64,000 bases of DNA, taken from the NCBI GenBank assembly GCA_964477445.1, contig CAYZED010000003.1, positions 134,584-198,583 on the forward strand, written 5' to 3'. Source of the stretch: CAYZED01 sp964477445 (lineage in GTDB: Bacteria > Bacillota > Clostridia > Lutisporales > Lutisporaceae). The position numbers were made by a program, and so were the translations under genes. Every line of letters starts with the position of its first letter. Position 1 is the stretch's first letter. The notes beneath the pieces are model-generated. The model worked only from the letters and a program-made list of their open reading frames with translations, was not told the origin of the DNA and did not search any database. Positions 18,579 through 25,699 of this stretch are shown here, in pieces.

Positions 18579-18649
18579 CTATTTAAACTCTCGTTGAGTT
18601 AAAATAGTAATGCTAGAGCTTTATGAAGATTACTGATAGTAAACTCTAG
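18579..18649 (+). other. Two consecutive hairpins in the parA leader
   Basis: Hairpin 1 pairs 18579-18590 with 18596-18607 (11 of 12 pairs). Hairpin 2 pairs 18613-18623 with 18640-18649 (10 pairs with one bulged base) and contains an inner TTACT-GAT-AGTAA stem. No T-run follows. They may be leader-RNA structures related in style to the palindromes downstream of parA. Confidence 0.5.
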
Positions 18650-18684
18650 GACAAAATGTATATCAGAATTATGTGAGGTATTTA

Positions 18685-19449
18685 ATGTCTAAAGCGATTG
18701 CGGTTTTTAATCAAAAAGGTGGCGTTGGTAAGACTACTACAGTAGTAAATCTTGCTTATTGCTTGGCTGACCAGGGGAAAAAAGTACTGATAATAGATAT
18801 TGATCCTCAAGGGAATTCAACAAGTGGTGTCGGAATTGATAAGTCCAAGATTGAAAACTCAATATACGAAGTGCTTATTAACGGCATTCCAGGTAAAGAT
18901 GCAGTCTTAGAAACAGAGTATAGCAATCTATCAATATTACCAGCAAGCGTTCAGCTGGCAGCGGCGGAGATTGAGTTAACTGGAGAAGAGAAAAGGGAAC
19001 TAAAACTAAAGGACTGCATTTCACTACTTAAACAAGAATATGACTATATTTTCGTGGATTGTCCTCCTTCTTTAGGATTATTATCAGTAAATGCGCTTTC
19101 AGCTGTTGATAGCGTCATAATTCCGGTCCAGTGTGAGTACTATGCACTTGAGGGCGTCAGTCAATTAATGAATACTATTAAGTTAGTTAGAAAAGGGCTG
19201 AATCCATCGCTGGAGATTGAAGGTGTGGTTCTTAGTATGTTTGACGGAAGAACAAATCTTTCAATTCAAGTAGTCGAAGAGGTTAAGAAATATTTTAAGG
19301 GAAAAGTTTATACGACAACAATTCCGAGAAATGTTAGACTAGCTGAAGCTCCCAGTCATGGAATGCCAATAGGTGTATACGATCCTAAATCAAAGGGAGC
19401 GGAAGCTTATAGCGAGCTAGCAGAAGAATTCATATTTCTACTAGAATAA
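18685..19449 (+). CDS. parA: Chromosome partition ATPase ParA (Soj)
   Basis: A 254-residue ParA/MinD-type ATPase with the deviant Walker A KGGVGKTTTVVNLA near residue 9, DIDPQGNSTSG near 39 and FVDCPPSLGLLSVNAL near 118. It binds DNA non-specifically and, with ParB-parS, segregates origins or regulates initiation. The start chosen is the ATG at 18685, 6 bases after GAGG; a GTG at 18673 in frame is less likely because it would include that site. A perfect parS follows the stop by one base, and parB is unusually distant. Confidence 0.97.
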   Translation: MSKAIAVFNQKGGVGKTTTVVNLAYCLADQGKKVLIIDIDPQGNSTSGVGIDKSKIENSIYEVLINGIPGKDAVLETEYSNLSILPASVQLAAAEIELTGEEKRELKLKDCISLLKQEYDYIFVDCPPSLGLLSVNALSAVDSVIIPVQCEYYALEGVSQLMNTIKLVRKGLNPSLEIEGVVLSMFDGRTNLSIQVVEEVKKYFKGKVYTTTIPRNVRLAEAPSHGMPIGVYDPKSKGAEAYSELAEEFIFLLE

Positions 19450-19450
19450 A

Positions 19451-19466
19451 TGTTTCACGTGAAACA
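19451..19466. other. parS site directly after parA
   Basis: A second exact TGTTTCACGTGAAACA palindrome, overlapping nothing and lying one base after the parA stop codon. It sits immediately before the palindrome array. Confidence 0.95.
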
Positions 19467-19470
19467 TTTA

Positions 19471-19570
19471 GCATCTGAATTAATAAGGTGACTCTTTCGA
19501 TGTTTAAGCTGCCATAGTAGCTTAAAAAATCGAAATTACACACCGATAGAGTCACACTAATTCAGATAGC
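19471..19570. repeat. Nested palindrome, type 1 unit 1
   Basis: 100 bases beginning GCAT and ending ATAGC. Outer stem: ATCTGAATTA with TAATTCAGAT. Middle stem: GTGACTCT with AGAGTCAC. Inner stems: TCGA with TCGA and TTTAAGCT with AGCTTAAA, closing the loop GCCATAGT. An unpaired stretch ATTACACACCGAT lies on the 3' side. Confidence 0.85.
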
Positions 19571-19613
19571 GTTACTGATGCAATCCTAGTGTTTCTATCA
19601 GCTGGAACTCTAA

Positions 19614-19712
19614 GCATCCGAATTAATAAAGCAACTCTTTCGACTGAAAAGCGGCCATAGTCGCTTTAAAAAGTCGATATTCAAGCGATAGAGTTGCATT
19701 AATTCAGATAGC
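19614..19712. repeat. Nested palindrome, type 1 unit 2
   Basis: 99 bases with the same architecture but different stem sequences. Outer: GAATTAAT with ATTAATTC. Middle: GCAACTCT with AGAGTTGC. Inner: TCGACT with AGTCGA and AAAGCG with CGCTTT around the same loop GCCATAGT. The differences from unit 1 are compensatory. Confidence 0.85.
19637..19703 (+). repeat. 67-bp exact direct repeat, copy 1
   Basis: Identical to 20126-20192. It covers the inner and 3' part of type 1 unit 2, starting CTTTCGACTG and ending GTTGCATTAAT. Confidence 0.9.
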
Positions 19713-19740
19713 TCACGGGAGCCGAGGAGGGAAGCCATAA

Positions 19741-19842
19741 GCATTCGCATTAAATATAGTGTTACTTCCTGCTGAAACTCGGCGAAGCCGAGGAGGGAAG
19801 CAGGTATTACAGACCGATAGTAACACTTTTAATGCGAATAGC
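19741..19842. repeat. Nested palindrome, type 1 unit 3
   Basis: 102 bases. Outer stem: ATTCGCATTAAA with TTTAATGCGAAT (12 pairs). Middle stem: AGTGTTACT with AGTAACACT (9 pairs). The inner part differs: CCTGCT with AGCAGG and CTCGGC with GCCGAG. The 3' unpaired stretch ATTACAGACCGAT matches unit 1 closely. Confidence 0.85.
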
Positions 19843-19870
19843 GTCATAGTGCACACACATAGTAACACTT

Positions 19871-19940
19871 TTAATCTGTACGAATTTTCGTTATATTAGA
19901 TAATTAAACAAAGTTAAACGAAAATTAGTACGGGATAGCG
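19871..19940. repeat. Type 2 palindrome, copy A
   Basis: Arms GTACGAATTTTCGTT and AACGAAAATTAGTAC (one mismatch) around a ~25-base AT-rich centre. It is preceded by TTAATCT and followed by GGGATAGC, the same flanks as copies B and C. Confidence 0.85.
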
Positions 19941-20031
19941 TAATAGGGCACACACATAGAAACACTATTAATTCGGGTAGCGTAAACCGTTCCGCTTTAA
20001 AAAATCGATATTACAGACCGATAGAGTCACA

Positions 20032-20102
20032 TTAATCTGTACGAAATTTCGTTATATTAGATAATTAAAACAAAGTTAAACGAAAATTAGTACGGGATAG
20101 CG
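20032..20102. repeat. Type 2 palindrome, copy B
   Basis: Nearly identical to copy A, with one substitution in the left arm and one extra A in the centre. It follows a partial type 1 unit that retains ATTACAGACCGATAGAGTCAC. Confidence 0.85.
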
Positions 20103-20125
20103 TTAAAGGGCAGGAATTAGTTAAA

Positions 20126-20192
20126 CTTTCGACTGAAAAGCGGCCATAGTCGCTTTAAAAAGTCGATATTCAAGCGATAGAGTTGCATTAAT
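20126..20192 (+). repeat. 67-bp exact direct repeat, copy 2
   Basis: Identical to 19637-19703, but lacking the matching left outer arm. It runs directly into the third copy of the type 2 palindrome. Confidence 0.9.
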
Positions 20193-20257
20193 CTGTACGA
20201 ATTTTCGTTTTACAAGATAATTAGAACATAGTTAAACGAAAATTAGTACGGGATAGC
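20188..20257. repeat. Type 2 palindrome, copy C
   Basis: Same arms as copy A with several changes in the centre. It follows the second 67-bp repeat copy and is the end of the array. Confidence 0.85.
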
Positions 20258-20351
20258 TCCTTGACCAATGTTTGTTTGCCAGTTGATTTTTCATAATAAA
20301 ATCAACATGGATGCATAGTTTTGAAATTCGAACAAATTTAGAATTACTTAA

Positions 20352-20394
20352 TCTGATTTCATAGTCGAAGATGATTAGTTTCGTAAGACTTCAA
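20352..20394. repeat. Second copy of the dnaN-yaaA 40-nt repeat
   Basis: Matches 8889-8931 with a few differences; the exact shared core is TAGTTTCGTAAGA. It lies in the parB leader. Confidence 0.6.
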
Positions 20395-20424
20395 GGTATT
20401 CTAATGTACAGTATTTATTTATTA

Positions 20425-20483
20425 TGTACGAATTTGCTTTAATTTATAAAGATTATTTGAAACGCAAATTAGTACTTGATAAC
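20425..20483. repeat. Diverged type 2 palindrome in the parB leader
   Basis: Arms GTACGAATTTGC and CGCAAATTAGTAC repeat the type 2 skeleton around an AT-rich centre. It could be read as an N-terminal extension of ParB, but the match to the repeat and the downstream Shine-Dalgarno site argue that it is leader sequence. Confidence 0.65.
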
Positions 20484-20522
20484 CGCGGCGAAGCCGACTC
20501 TATTTTGATCAAGGAGAAGAAA

Positions 20523-21425
20523 TTGAAAACAAATGATAAATCTATAGAAAAAAGAAGAGGACTCGGTAAAGGATTAAATGCTCTCATCCCATCAATGGAA
20601 GATGAAGACGTGATTATTCATGAGCCAAATAACAACGGACTTTATACTATAGATATAGACAAAATTGATTCAAATAAAAACCAGCCAAGAAAATTCTTTA
20701 ACGACGACAAAATTGCTGAGCTAGCTCAATCAATAAGCGAGCATGGGGTAGTACAGCCAATTGTAGTAACAAAAGTGATTAGCGACAGTGTTGAACAAAG
20801 ATATATGATAATCGCAGGGGAAAGAAGATGGAGAGCATCTAAAGTCGCTGGCTTAAAACAGGTTCCAGCAATTATTAAGGATTACTCAGAAAAAACAATA
20901 ATGGAAGTTGCTTTGATTGAAAACCTACAAAGAGAAGATTTAAATCCAATAGAAGAAGCACTTGCATTTAGAGCCTTAATTGATGACTACAAAATGACCC
21001 AAGATGAAATTGCGAAAAGAATTGGAAAAAGCAGATCTGCGGTTGCAAACACTTTGAGACTTCTTAATTTACCTGAGTTAGTAAGAGAAATGCTCATTAC
21101 AGGAAAAATAACAGCAGGTCATGGTAGAGCGATACTTAGCCTTGAAGGCGAACAAAATCAAATTGATGCAGCACAAAGAGCGTCTTCAGATGGGCTAAAT
21201 GTGAGAGAAGCAGAAGCGCTAAAGAGAGATAATATTAATAAAAAAATGTCAAATCAAAATAAAATAGCAGTAATTAAAGATCATCAAATAATTACAATAG
21301 AAGATGATCTAATGAAAAATTTAGGCACAAAGGTTAAAATTCACTACAAAAAAGGATCCGGGAAAATAGAGATTTCATTTACAAGTGATGATGATTTAAA
21401 CAGACTTATTGAATTATTCAATTAA
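20523..21425 (+). CDS. parB: Chromosome partition protein ParB (Spo0J)
   Basis: A 300-residue ParB that binds parS and spreads as a CTP-dependent clamp. Motifs are the N-terminal RRGLGKGLNALIP box, IDSNKNQPRKFF near residue 47, GERRWRASK (CTP-binding GERRxR) near 98, NLQREDLNPIEEA near 133, and the helix-turn-helix TQDEIAKRIGKSRSAVANT near 156. The start chosen is the TTG at 20523, 6 bases after AAGGAG, giving MKTNDKS; an earlier ATG at 20424 would translate a copy of the palindromic repeat. Confidence 0.95.
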   Translation: MKTNDKSIEKRRGLGKGLNALIPSMEDEDVIIHEPNNNGLYTIDIDKIDSNKNQPRKFFNDDKIAELAQSISEHGVVQPIVVTKVISDSVEQRYMIIAGERRWRASKVAGLKQVPAIIKDYSEKTIMEVALIENLQREDLNPIEEALAFRALIDDYKMTQDEIAKRIGKSRSAVANTLRLLNLPELVREMLITGKITAGHGRAILSLEGEQNQIDAAQRASSDGLNVREAEALKRDNINKKMSNQNKIAVIKDHQIITIEDDLMKNLGTKVKIHYKKGSGKIEISFTSDDDLNRLIELFN

Positions 21426-21690
21426 TTTCAAGGTTTTCAGCAGAAAAAACTAATAAAAGTTGTGTCAAAAAATAAAACAATTAAGAAAACATCAAGCGGT
21501 GCATAAATACATAAAAGGAATTTTAATCCTGCGGTTTAAACGCTGTATATTGTGTTTAAAATACTATAACAATACCATATGTAGTTAGAATAAAAAAAGC
21601 CATTAAATCTAAATTAAACGAGGATAACGGCGCCGTTGAAAAACGAAAAAGACACTTTCGCAAAAAATGAATAATATAACGAGGATCAAC

Positions 21691-22839
21691 ATGACATATT
21701 TTGACAATGCCTCAACCTCCAATTTTAAGCCCAGAGAAGTAATAAATTCTTATAAAAAAGCACTTACAGAAATAAATGGTAATCCAGGTCGCGGTGCACA
21801 CCGAGTATCCATTGATGCAGGAAGAGCACTTTTTAATGCTAGAGAGAATATAAGTGGATTTTTTAATGTATCTTGCGAAAATTTAATATTTTCATCAAAT
21901 GCGACAGAAGCGCTAAATGTAGGAATCTTAGGATTGATATACCCTGGCGACCACGTAATAACTACAGTAACGGAGCATAATTCAGTTAATAGGCCATTAG
22001 GATACTTAAAAACTCTTGGCGTTGAAGTTAGCATAGCTGAATCTATGGAAGATGGATTTACTTCAGTAGAAAGTATTAAGGGAAAAATTCAAAGCAATAC
22101 AAAACTAATTATAGTAAATCATCAATCCAATGTAACTGGTGTCATTCAGCCAATCGATGAAATTGGAACTTTTGCTAAAGAAAAAGGAATCTATTTTCTA
22201 GTGGATGGAGCTCAAAGCGTTGGACATATGAAACTTGATATTGGAAATACACCTGTTGATTTTTTTGTTGGAACAGGACACAAAGCATTACTTGGACCTC
22301 AGGGAACAGCATTTTTCTATATAAAAGATGGAATTTCGGTTAGACCATTAATTCATGGCGGAACCGGAAGTGACTCCGAAAGTGAAATACAACCGTCGAT
22401 TCTTCCGGATAAGTTTGAGAGTGGTACTCCAAATTTGCCTGGGATACTTGGACTCTCGGCCGGAATTGATTTTATTAGAAAGAATTCACTATCTGAAATT
22501 ATTAAAAAAGAAAAAGAATTAAGGGCATATTTTGTGGAAGAAATATTAGATCTTAGTGGGAGCCTTAACATTAAATTAGAAGGTTATATCAAGGAGCATA
22601 GTTATGGCCCGATTTGTTCGGTCACGATAGCAGGAATTGATTCTTCTGAACTCTCGTATAGATTAGATTCTGAATACAACATAATGACAAGACCAGGGTT
22701 GCAATGCGCACCAAATATTCATAGAAGAATGGGAACATTAGAGAGCGGCACAGTAAGATTTAGCTTTAATTTTAATAATAGTTTTTTAGAAATTGAAGAA
22801 GCCATTGATGCATTGATAAGAATCAGTGGAAGAATTTAA
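21691..22839 (+). CDS. PLP-dependent cysteine desulfurase family protein
   Basis: A 382-residue class V aminotransferase-fold enzyme. The PLP lysine lies in VGTGHKALLGPQG near residue 201, with the upstream Asp/Gln of LVDGAQSVGHMK near 180. The C-terminal GLQCAPNIHRRMGT carries the cysteine seen in the cysteine-desulfurase-like subfamily. It probably mobilises sulfur from cysteine or selenocysteine, but no scaffold (iscU/sufU) is adjacent. The start chosen is the ATG at 21691 behind ACGAGG; an in-frame ATG lies 24 bases earlier. It is followed after 21 bases by the DUF4446 gene. Confidence 0.9.
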   Translation: MTYFDNASTSNFKPREVINSYKKALTEINGNPGRGAHRVSIDAGRALFNARENISGFFNVSCENLIFSSNATEALNVGILGLIYPGDHVITTVTEHNSVNRPLGYLKTLGVEVSIAESMEDGFTSVESIKGKIQSNTKLIIVNHQSNVTGVIQPIDEIGTFAKEKGIYFLVDGAQSVGHMKLDIGNTPVDFFVGTGHKALLGPQGTAFFYIKDGISVRPLIHGGTGSDSESEIQPSILPDKFESGTPNLPGILGLSAGIDFIRKNSLSEIIKKEKELRAYFVEEILDLSGSLNIKLEGYIKEHSYGPICSVTIAGIDSSELSYRLDSEYNIMTRPGLQCAPNIHRRMGTLESGTVRFSFNFNNSFLEIEEAIDALIRISGRI

Positions 22840-22860
22840 AATAATATTAACGAGGTATTT

Positions 22861-23352
22861 ATGACAAACAAAATTTATGGCATAGACTTAACAGCTATTA
22901 TAATTGTATTAGTTATTTGCATATTAGCATTTTTAGTTTGGAATGTTTTAATCACATTGAACCTTAGAACCATGATTAAAAAGTATAAGAAGCTGATGAG
23001 GGGTTCCACAGCAAATACACTTGAATCAACGATTTTTCAAAATCTCGAAAAAATTGAAAAGGCATGTACTAAAGTTGATAGTTTGGAAGAAACACTTGGA
23101 GAAATAAATAGAAGAATCGATAATAGCATAAAAAAAGTTGCAGTTGTGAGATTTAATGCTTTTAGTGATACAGGTAGTGATTTAAGCTACTCTATAGCCT
23201 TACTTAATGATTTAAATACAGGTCTAATTCTTACTGGAATATATGGACGAAATGAATCTTATACATATGCAAAACCAGTTTCAGAAGGGGTATCAAAATA
23301 CCCACTTTCTAGTGAAGAAGAAGAGGCATTGAAGAATGCTATAGCGAAATAA
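22861..23352 (+). CDS. DUF4446 family membrane-anchored protein
   Basis: 163 residues: one N-terminal membrane segment (about residues 11-33), a coiled-coil-like middle part (about 55-95), and a conserved C-terminal domain with KVAVVRFNAFSDTGSDLSYSIALLN near 97-121. The domain is common near parB in Clostridia and has no established function. It is preceded by ACGAGG and followed by a strong terminator. Confidence 0.88.
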   Translation: MTNKIYGIDLTAIIIVLVICILAFLVWNVLITLNLRTMIKKYKKLMRGSTANTLESTIFQNLEKIEKACTKVDSLEETLGEINRRIDNSIKKVAVVRFNAFSDTGSDLSYSIALLNDLNTGLILTGIYGRNESYTYAKPVSEGVSKYPLSSEEEEALKNAIAK

Positions 23353-23429
23353 CAAGAAGAAATATTGAAGAAAACTATTTTTAGTAAAGAAAAAGAAACA
23401 ATGCAGAAGTAAAATAACATATTATGCTA

Positions 23430-23474
23430 AACACGGCTGCCCAATGTATAACAACGTTGGGCAGCCGTGTTTTT
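23430..23474. terminator. Bidirectional terminator
   Basis: A perfect 15-bp stem (23430-23444 with 23457-23471), GC rich at its centre (CGGCTGCCC), a 12-base loop, and A/T runs on both sides. It ends the DUF4446 unit and the convergent tetR gene. Confidence 0.92.
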
Positions 23475-23480
23475 ATATGT

Positions 23481-24083
23481 TTATTTTTTTAATCCAGCAA
23501 AAAAAATCTCTAAAGTTTGGTGAAATTTCATTTTCAAGTCATCGACACCTTTATTAACACACCACGAATATAACACCCCAACTATGAGAGGATATGTTAA
23601 ATCAAATAGTCCATCAGAGGAAATGTCCTTACGAAAAATGTTTAGCGTTTTTCCTTCAGTAAAAAAATCAAAGTAAGGAGACCAAAACTCTTTTGAACGA
23701 ACTGCTAAAAATTCATATTGGTTATGAGAGAGCAGTAGGGTGTCAGATAATGCTACTGTAATTTCGTTGCAACCAAATTCTGAATAGACACTTAAAAGCT
23801 CATTCAAAAAAATGTACATTTTTGTTTCAGGAGGTAACTTGCTATCAATATTATCACAAAATATTTTGAAGCTATTAAGCTGTTGCTTTGAATTTTCAAA
23901 TAAAATTTCTTCTTTATACTTAAAGTGCTTATAAAAAGCGGTCGACGAGATACCGACAGCTTCTGAAATTTCAGCAACAGTAACTTTTGACCATCCTCTT
24001 TCTGCAAATAGTTTAGTTGCAACTTCAACTATTTGTGCCTTTCTGTTTTTTGGACGCCGTTTTATTTCTTTATTCTGTTCCAT
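23481..24083 (-). CDS. TetR family transcriptional regulator
   Basis: A 200-residue repressor. The N-terminal helix-turn-helix is VTVAEISEAVGISSTAFYKHF near residues 34-54; the C-terminal ligand domain has no recognisable subfamily. The start is the ATG at 24083, 5 bases after GGAGG. It diverges from the peptidase operon, and two types of palindrome lie in the shared 275-base gap. Control of that operon is the natural inference. Confidence 0.9.
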   Translation of the reverse strand: MEQNKEIKRRPKNRKAQIVEVATKLFAERGWSKVTVAEISEAVGISSTAFYKHFKYKEEILFENSKQQLNSFKIFCDNIDSKLPPETKMYIFLNELLSVYSEFGCNEITVALSDTLLLSHNQYEFLAVRSKEFWSPYFDFFTEGKTLNIFRKDISSDGLFDLTYPLIVGVLYSWCVNKGVDDLKMKFHQTLEIFFAGLKK

Positions 24084-24117
24084 TTTATCCTCCGCAGTCA
24101 TTTAAGTTCACCTAAAC

Positions 24118-24130
24118 TACACACTGTGTA
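24118..24130. promoter_or_regulatory. Candidate operator near the tetR start
   Basis: The palindrome TACACA-C-TGTGTA, 35 bases upstream of the tetR start. A related element TTGTGTACACAA lies at 24252-24263, so the two may be one regulator's sites. Confidence 0.45.
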
Positions 24131-24188
24131 TTCGTAATTTCGAAAATATAATTTTTTGTCACGATATTTATAAGTATAAATTTTTCTA

Positions 24189-24250
24189 TTGACATAAATT
24201 ATATTGAAGAGCATATTTAAGTTTATAAAAACCAATGTTTATAAACTTAA
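24189..24250 (+). promoter_or_regulatory. Promoter with overlapping operator for the peptidase operon
   Basis: TTGACA (24189-24194), a 17-base spacer and CATATT (24212-24217). A perfect 13-bp inverted repeat (24217-24229 and 24238-24250, core AAGTTTATAAA) covers the predicted transcription start. This is a typical repressor arrangement, plausibly for the divergent TetR protein. Confidence 0.65.
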
Positions 24251-24358
24251 GTTGTGTACACAATTGTTTTAACAGAAAACAGTAGTAATAGCAATAATAT
24301 AAAATCTATAGCGAAAGCTTTAAATATATGTACAAACATACGAGAGGGGAAATACTGA

Positions 24359-25633
24359 ATGAAAAATGCCGACTTAGCAAACATCTACAAAAAAAGAAGA
24401 AACAAATTGATGACTCAAATGGAAAGCGGGGTAGCAATAATTAGGCAGTCCTTTACAGCTACAGATATCTTATTGAAAGATAAGAATTTAGAATATCTAA
24501 CTGGAATAAAAGAGGAAAATACTATTTTGTTGTTAGCGAAAAATGGCATTTCAATTAATTTTTGGGAGACTCAAAAGACAGAAAATGTAGGAAGAGGAGA
24601 TATAGTTCATGAAGTATTGTTTGTTCGTGAACTTTCCGAAAGAGAAAAAGCGATTGATGGAGATAGTAGTAACGAGGATAAAATAAAAAGTGAAACAGGT
24701 GTCGATGCCGTATTAAGTTTAAACCAATTTGACTCAATTATTGGAGCTTCTTTAGTAAAAACTGAGACGCTTTGGGTAAATATTGCAGCTCCGTATAGCT
24801 TATCAAAACCATTAAGTGATGATTTAATAAGATTAAATCAAATCAAGGAAAGATTTTTGTGGTTGAATATTAAAAATATTGCACCTCTTATTCATGAAAT
24901 GAGAAGAATTAAAGATGATTATGAGATCGAGTGTTTAAAAGAAGCATTTAAAATACATACCGAAGTTTTTGAAAAAATAATGTCCAGTTTGAAGCCAGGA
25001 GATAATGAAGCAAAAGGTAAAGCTATATGGGATTATGAGACGGCTATGAAAGGAACAACTGTTTCAGGCAACACTTTGGACAATTATGCAAATAACATCA
25101 TTGTTGCAGCAGGCGAAAATACAACTATTGGACACTACATGGATAATAATCAAGAAATAAAAGATGGGGATTTGATTTTAATTGATTCGGGGGTATCAGT
25201 AAATGGGTATTCTTCTGACATTACAAGGACATTCCCAGCAAACGGGGAATTTACTGATAGACAAAGAGAATTATATGAAATTGCTTTAGAAGCACAAAAA
25301 GCTGCAATATCAACAATGAGAGCAGGTTCAACATCAAGAATAGCTCATAGGGCTGTTTTTGACACCTGGAAGAAATATGGCTTGGAAAAGTATGGTTATG
25401 GAACGTGTGGGCATCCTGTAGGATTGAATATTCATGATTCAAACGGATGGAAATCCGATGATGATAAACCATTTGAACAGGGAGTTGTTTTAGTAATTGA
25501 ACCATTTCTATCTATACCAGGAGAAGTAGGAATTAGAATAGAAGATGGTGTATTGATTACGAAAGATGGTTGTGAAGTTCTTTCGGGTCCGGCCGTGGAA
25601 ATTAATGACATAGAAAGATTGTGTAAAAATTAG
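24359..25633 (+). CDS. M24 family Xaa-Pro aminopeptidase
   Basis: A 424-residue metallopeptidase with an aminopeptidase P-like N-terminal domain (residues 1 to about 160) and a pita-bread M24 domain. The five metal ligands are visible: the two Asp of LIDSGVSVNGYSSDITRTFP near 278-289, His in GTCGHPVGLNIHD near 350, and Glu in VIEPFLS and RIEDGVL. It removes N-terminal residues before proline and so feeds amino-acid fermentation. It is the first gene of an operon with serine dehydratase and an amidohydrolase (gaps 66 and 39 bases). Confidence 0.93.
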   Translation: MKNADLANIYKKRRNKLMTQMESGVAIIRQSFTATDILLKDKNLEYLTGIKEENTILLLAKNGISINFWETQKTENVGRGDIVHEVLFVRELSEREKAIDGDSSNEDKIKSETGVDAVLSLNQFDSIIGASLVKTETLWVNIAAPYSLSKPLSDDLIRLNQIKERFLWLNIKNIAPLIHEMRRIKDDYEIECLKEAFKIHTEVFEKIMSSLKPGDNEAKGKAIWDYETAMKGTTVSGNTLDNYANNIIVAAGENTTIGHYMDNNQEIKDGDLILIDSGVSVNGYSSDITRTFPANGEFTDRQRELYEIALEAQKAAISTMRAGSTSRIAHRAVFDTWKKYGLEKYGYGTCGHPVGLNIHDSNGWKSDDDKPFEQGVVLVIEPFLSIPGEVGIRIEDGVLITKDGCEVLSGPAVEINDIERLCKN

Positions 25634-25699
25634 TGAAAGGACAATAAATCAAATTATTACAAACCACGTATATAAAAAAGATAGGAATGAGGGGATAAT

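Larger units (their letters stand above)
19450..20522. repeat. Non-coding palindrome array between parA and parB
   Basis: More than 1 kb without a credible gene, which splits parA from parB (usually adjacent or overlapping). It contains one parS, three complete ~100-nt nested palindromes (19471-19570, 19614-19712, 19741-19842), several partial units to 20257, three copies plus one diverged copy of a second palindrome, and an exact 67-bp direct repeat. Every unit ends in TAGC, usually ATAGC. The last ~260 bases lead to parB and hold a 40-nt repeat also found between dnaN and yaaA. Confidence 0.9.

Noticed and set aside
19471..20257. Integron attC-like array
   Set aside because: Units are imperfect palindromes with common ends, but there is no GTTRRRY/RYYYAAC core pair, no integrase gene and no gene cassettes between units.
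19471..20257. CRISPR array
   Set aside because: Units are nested palindromes of about 100 bases with diverging sequence and irregular spacing, there are no uniform spacers, and no cas gene is in the window.
20424..20522. N-terminal extension of ParB from an upstream ATG
   Set aside because: These bases are a diverged copy of the type 2 palindrome, and the TTG at 20523 has an AAGGAG site 6 bases upstream and gives the usual ParB N-terminus.
19450..20522. tRNA or known small RNA genes in the parA-parB gap
   Set aside because: No tRNA-like GGTTCGAATCC segment and no match to an RNA that I know; the folded repeats are reported as unknown instead.
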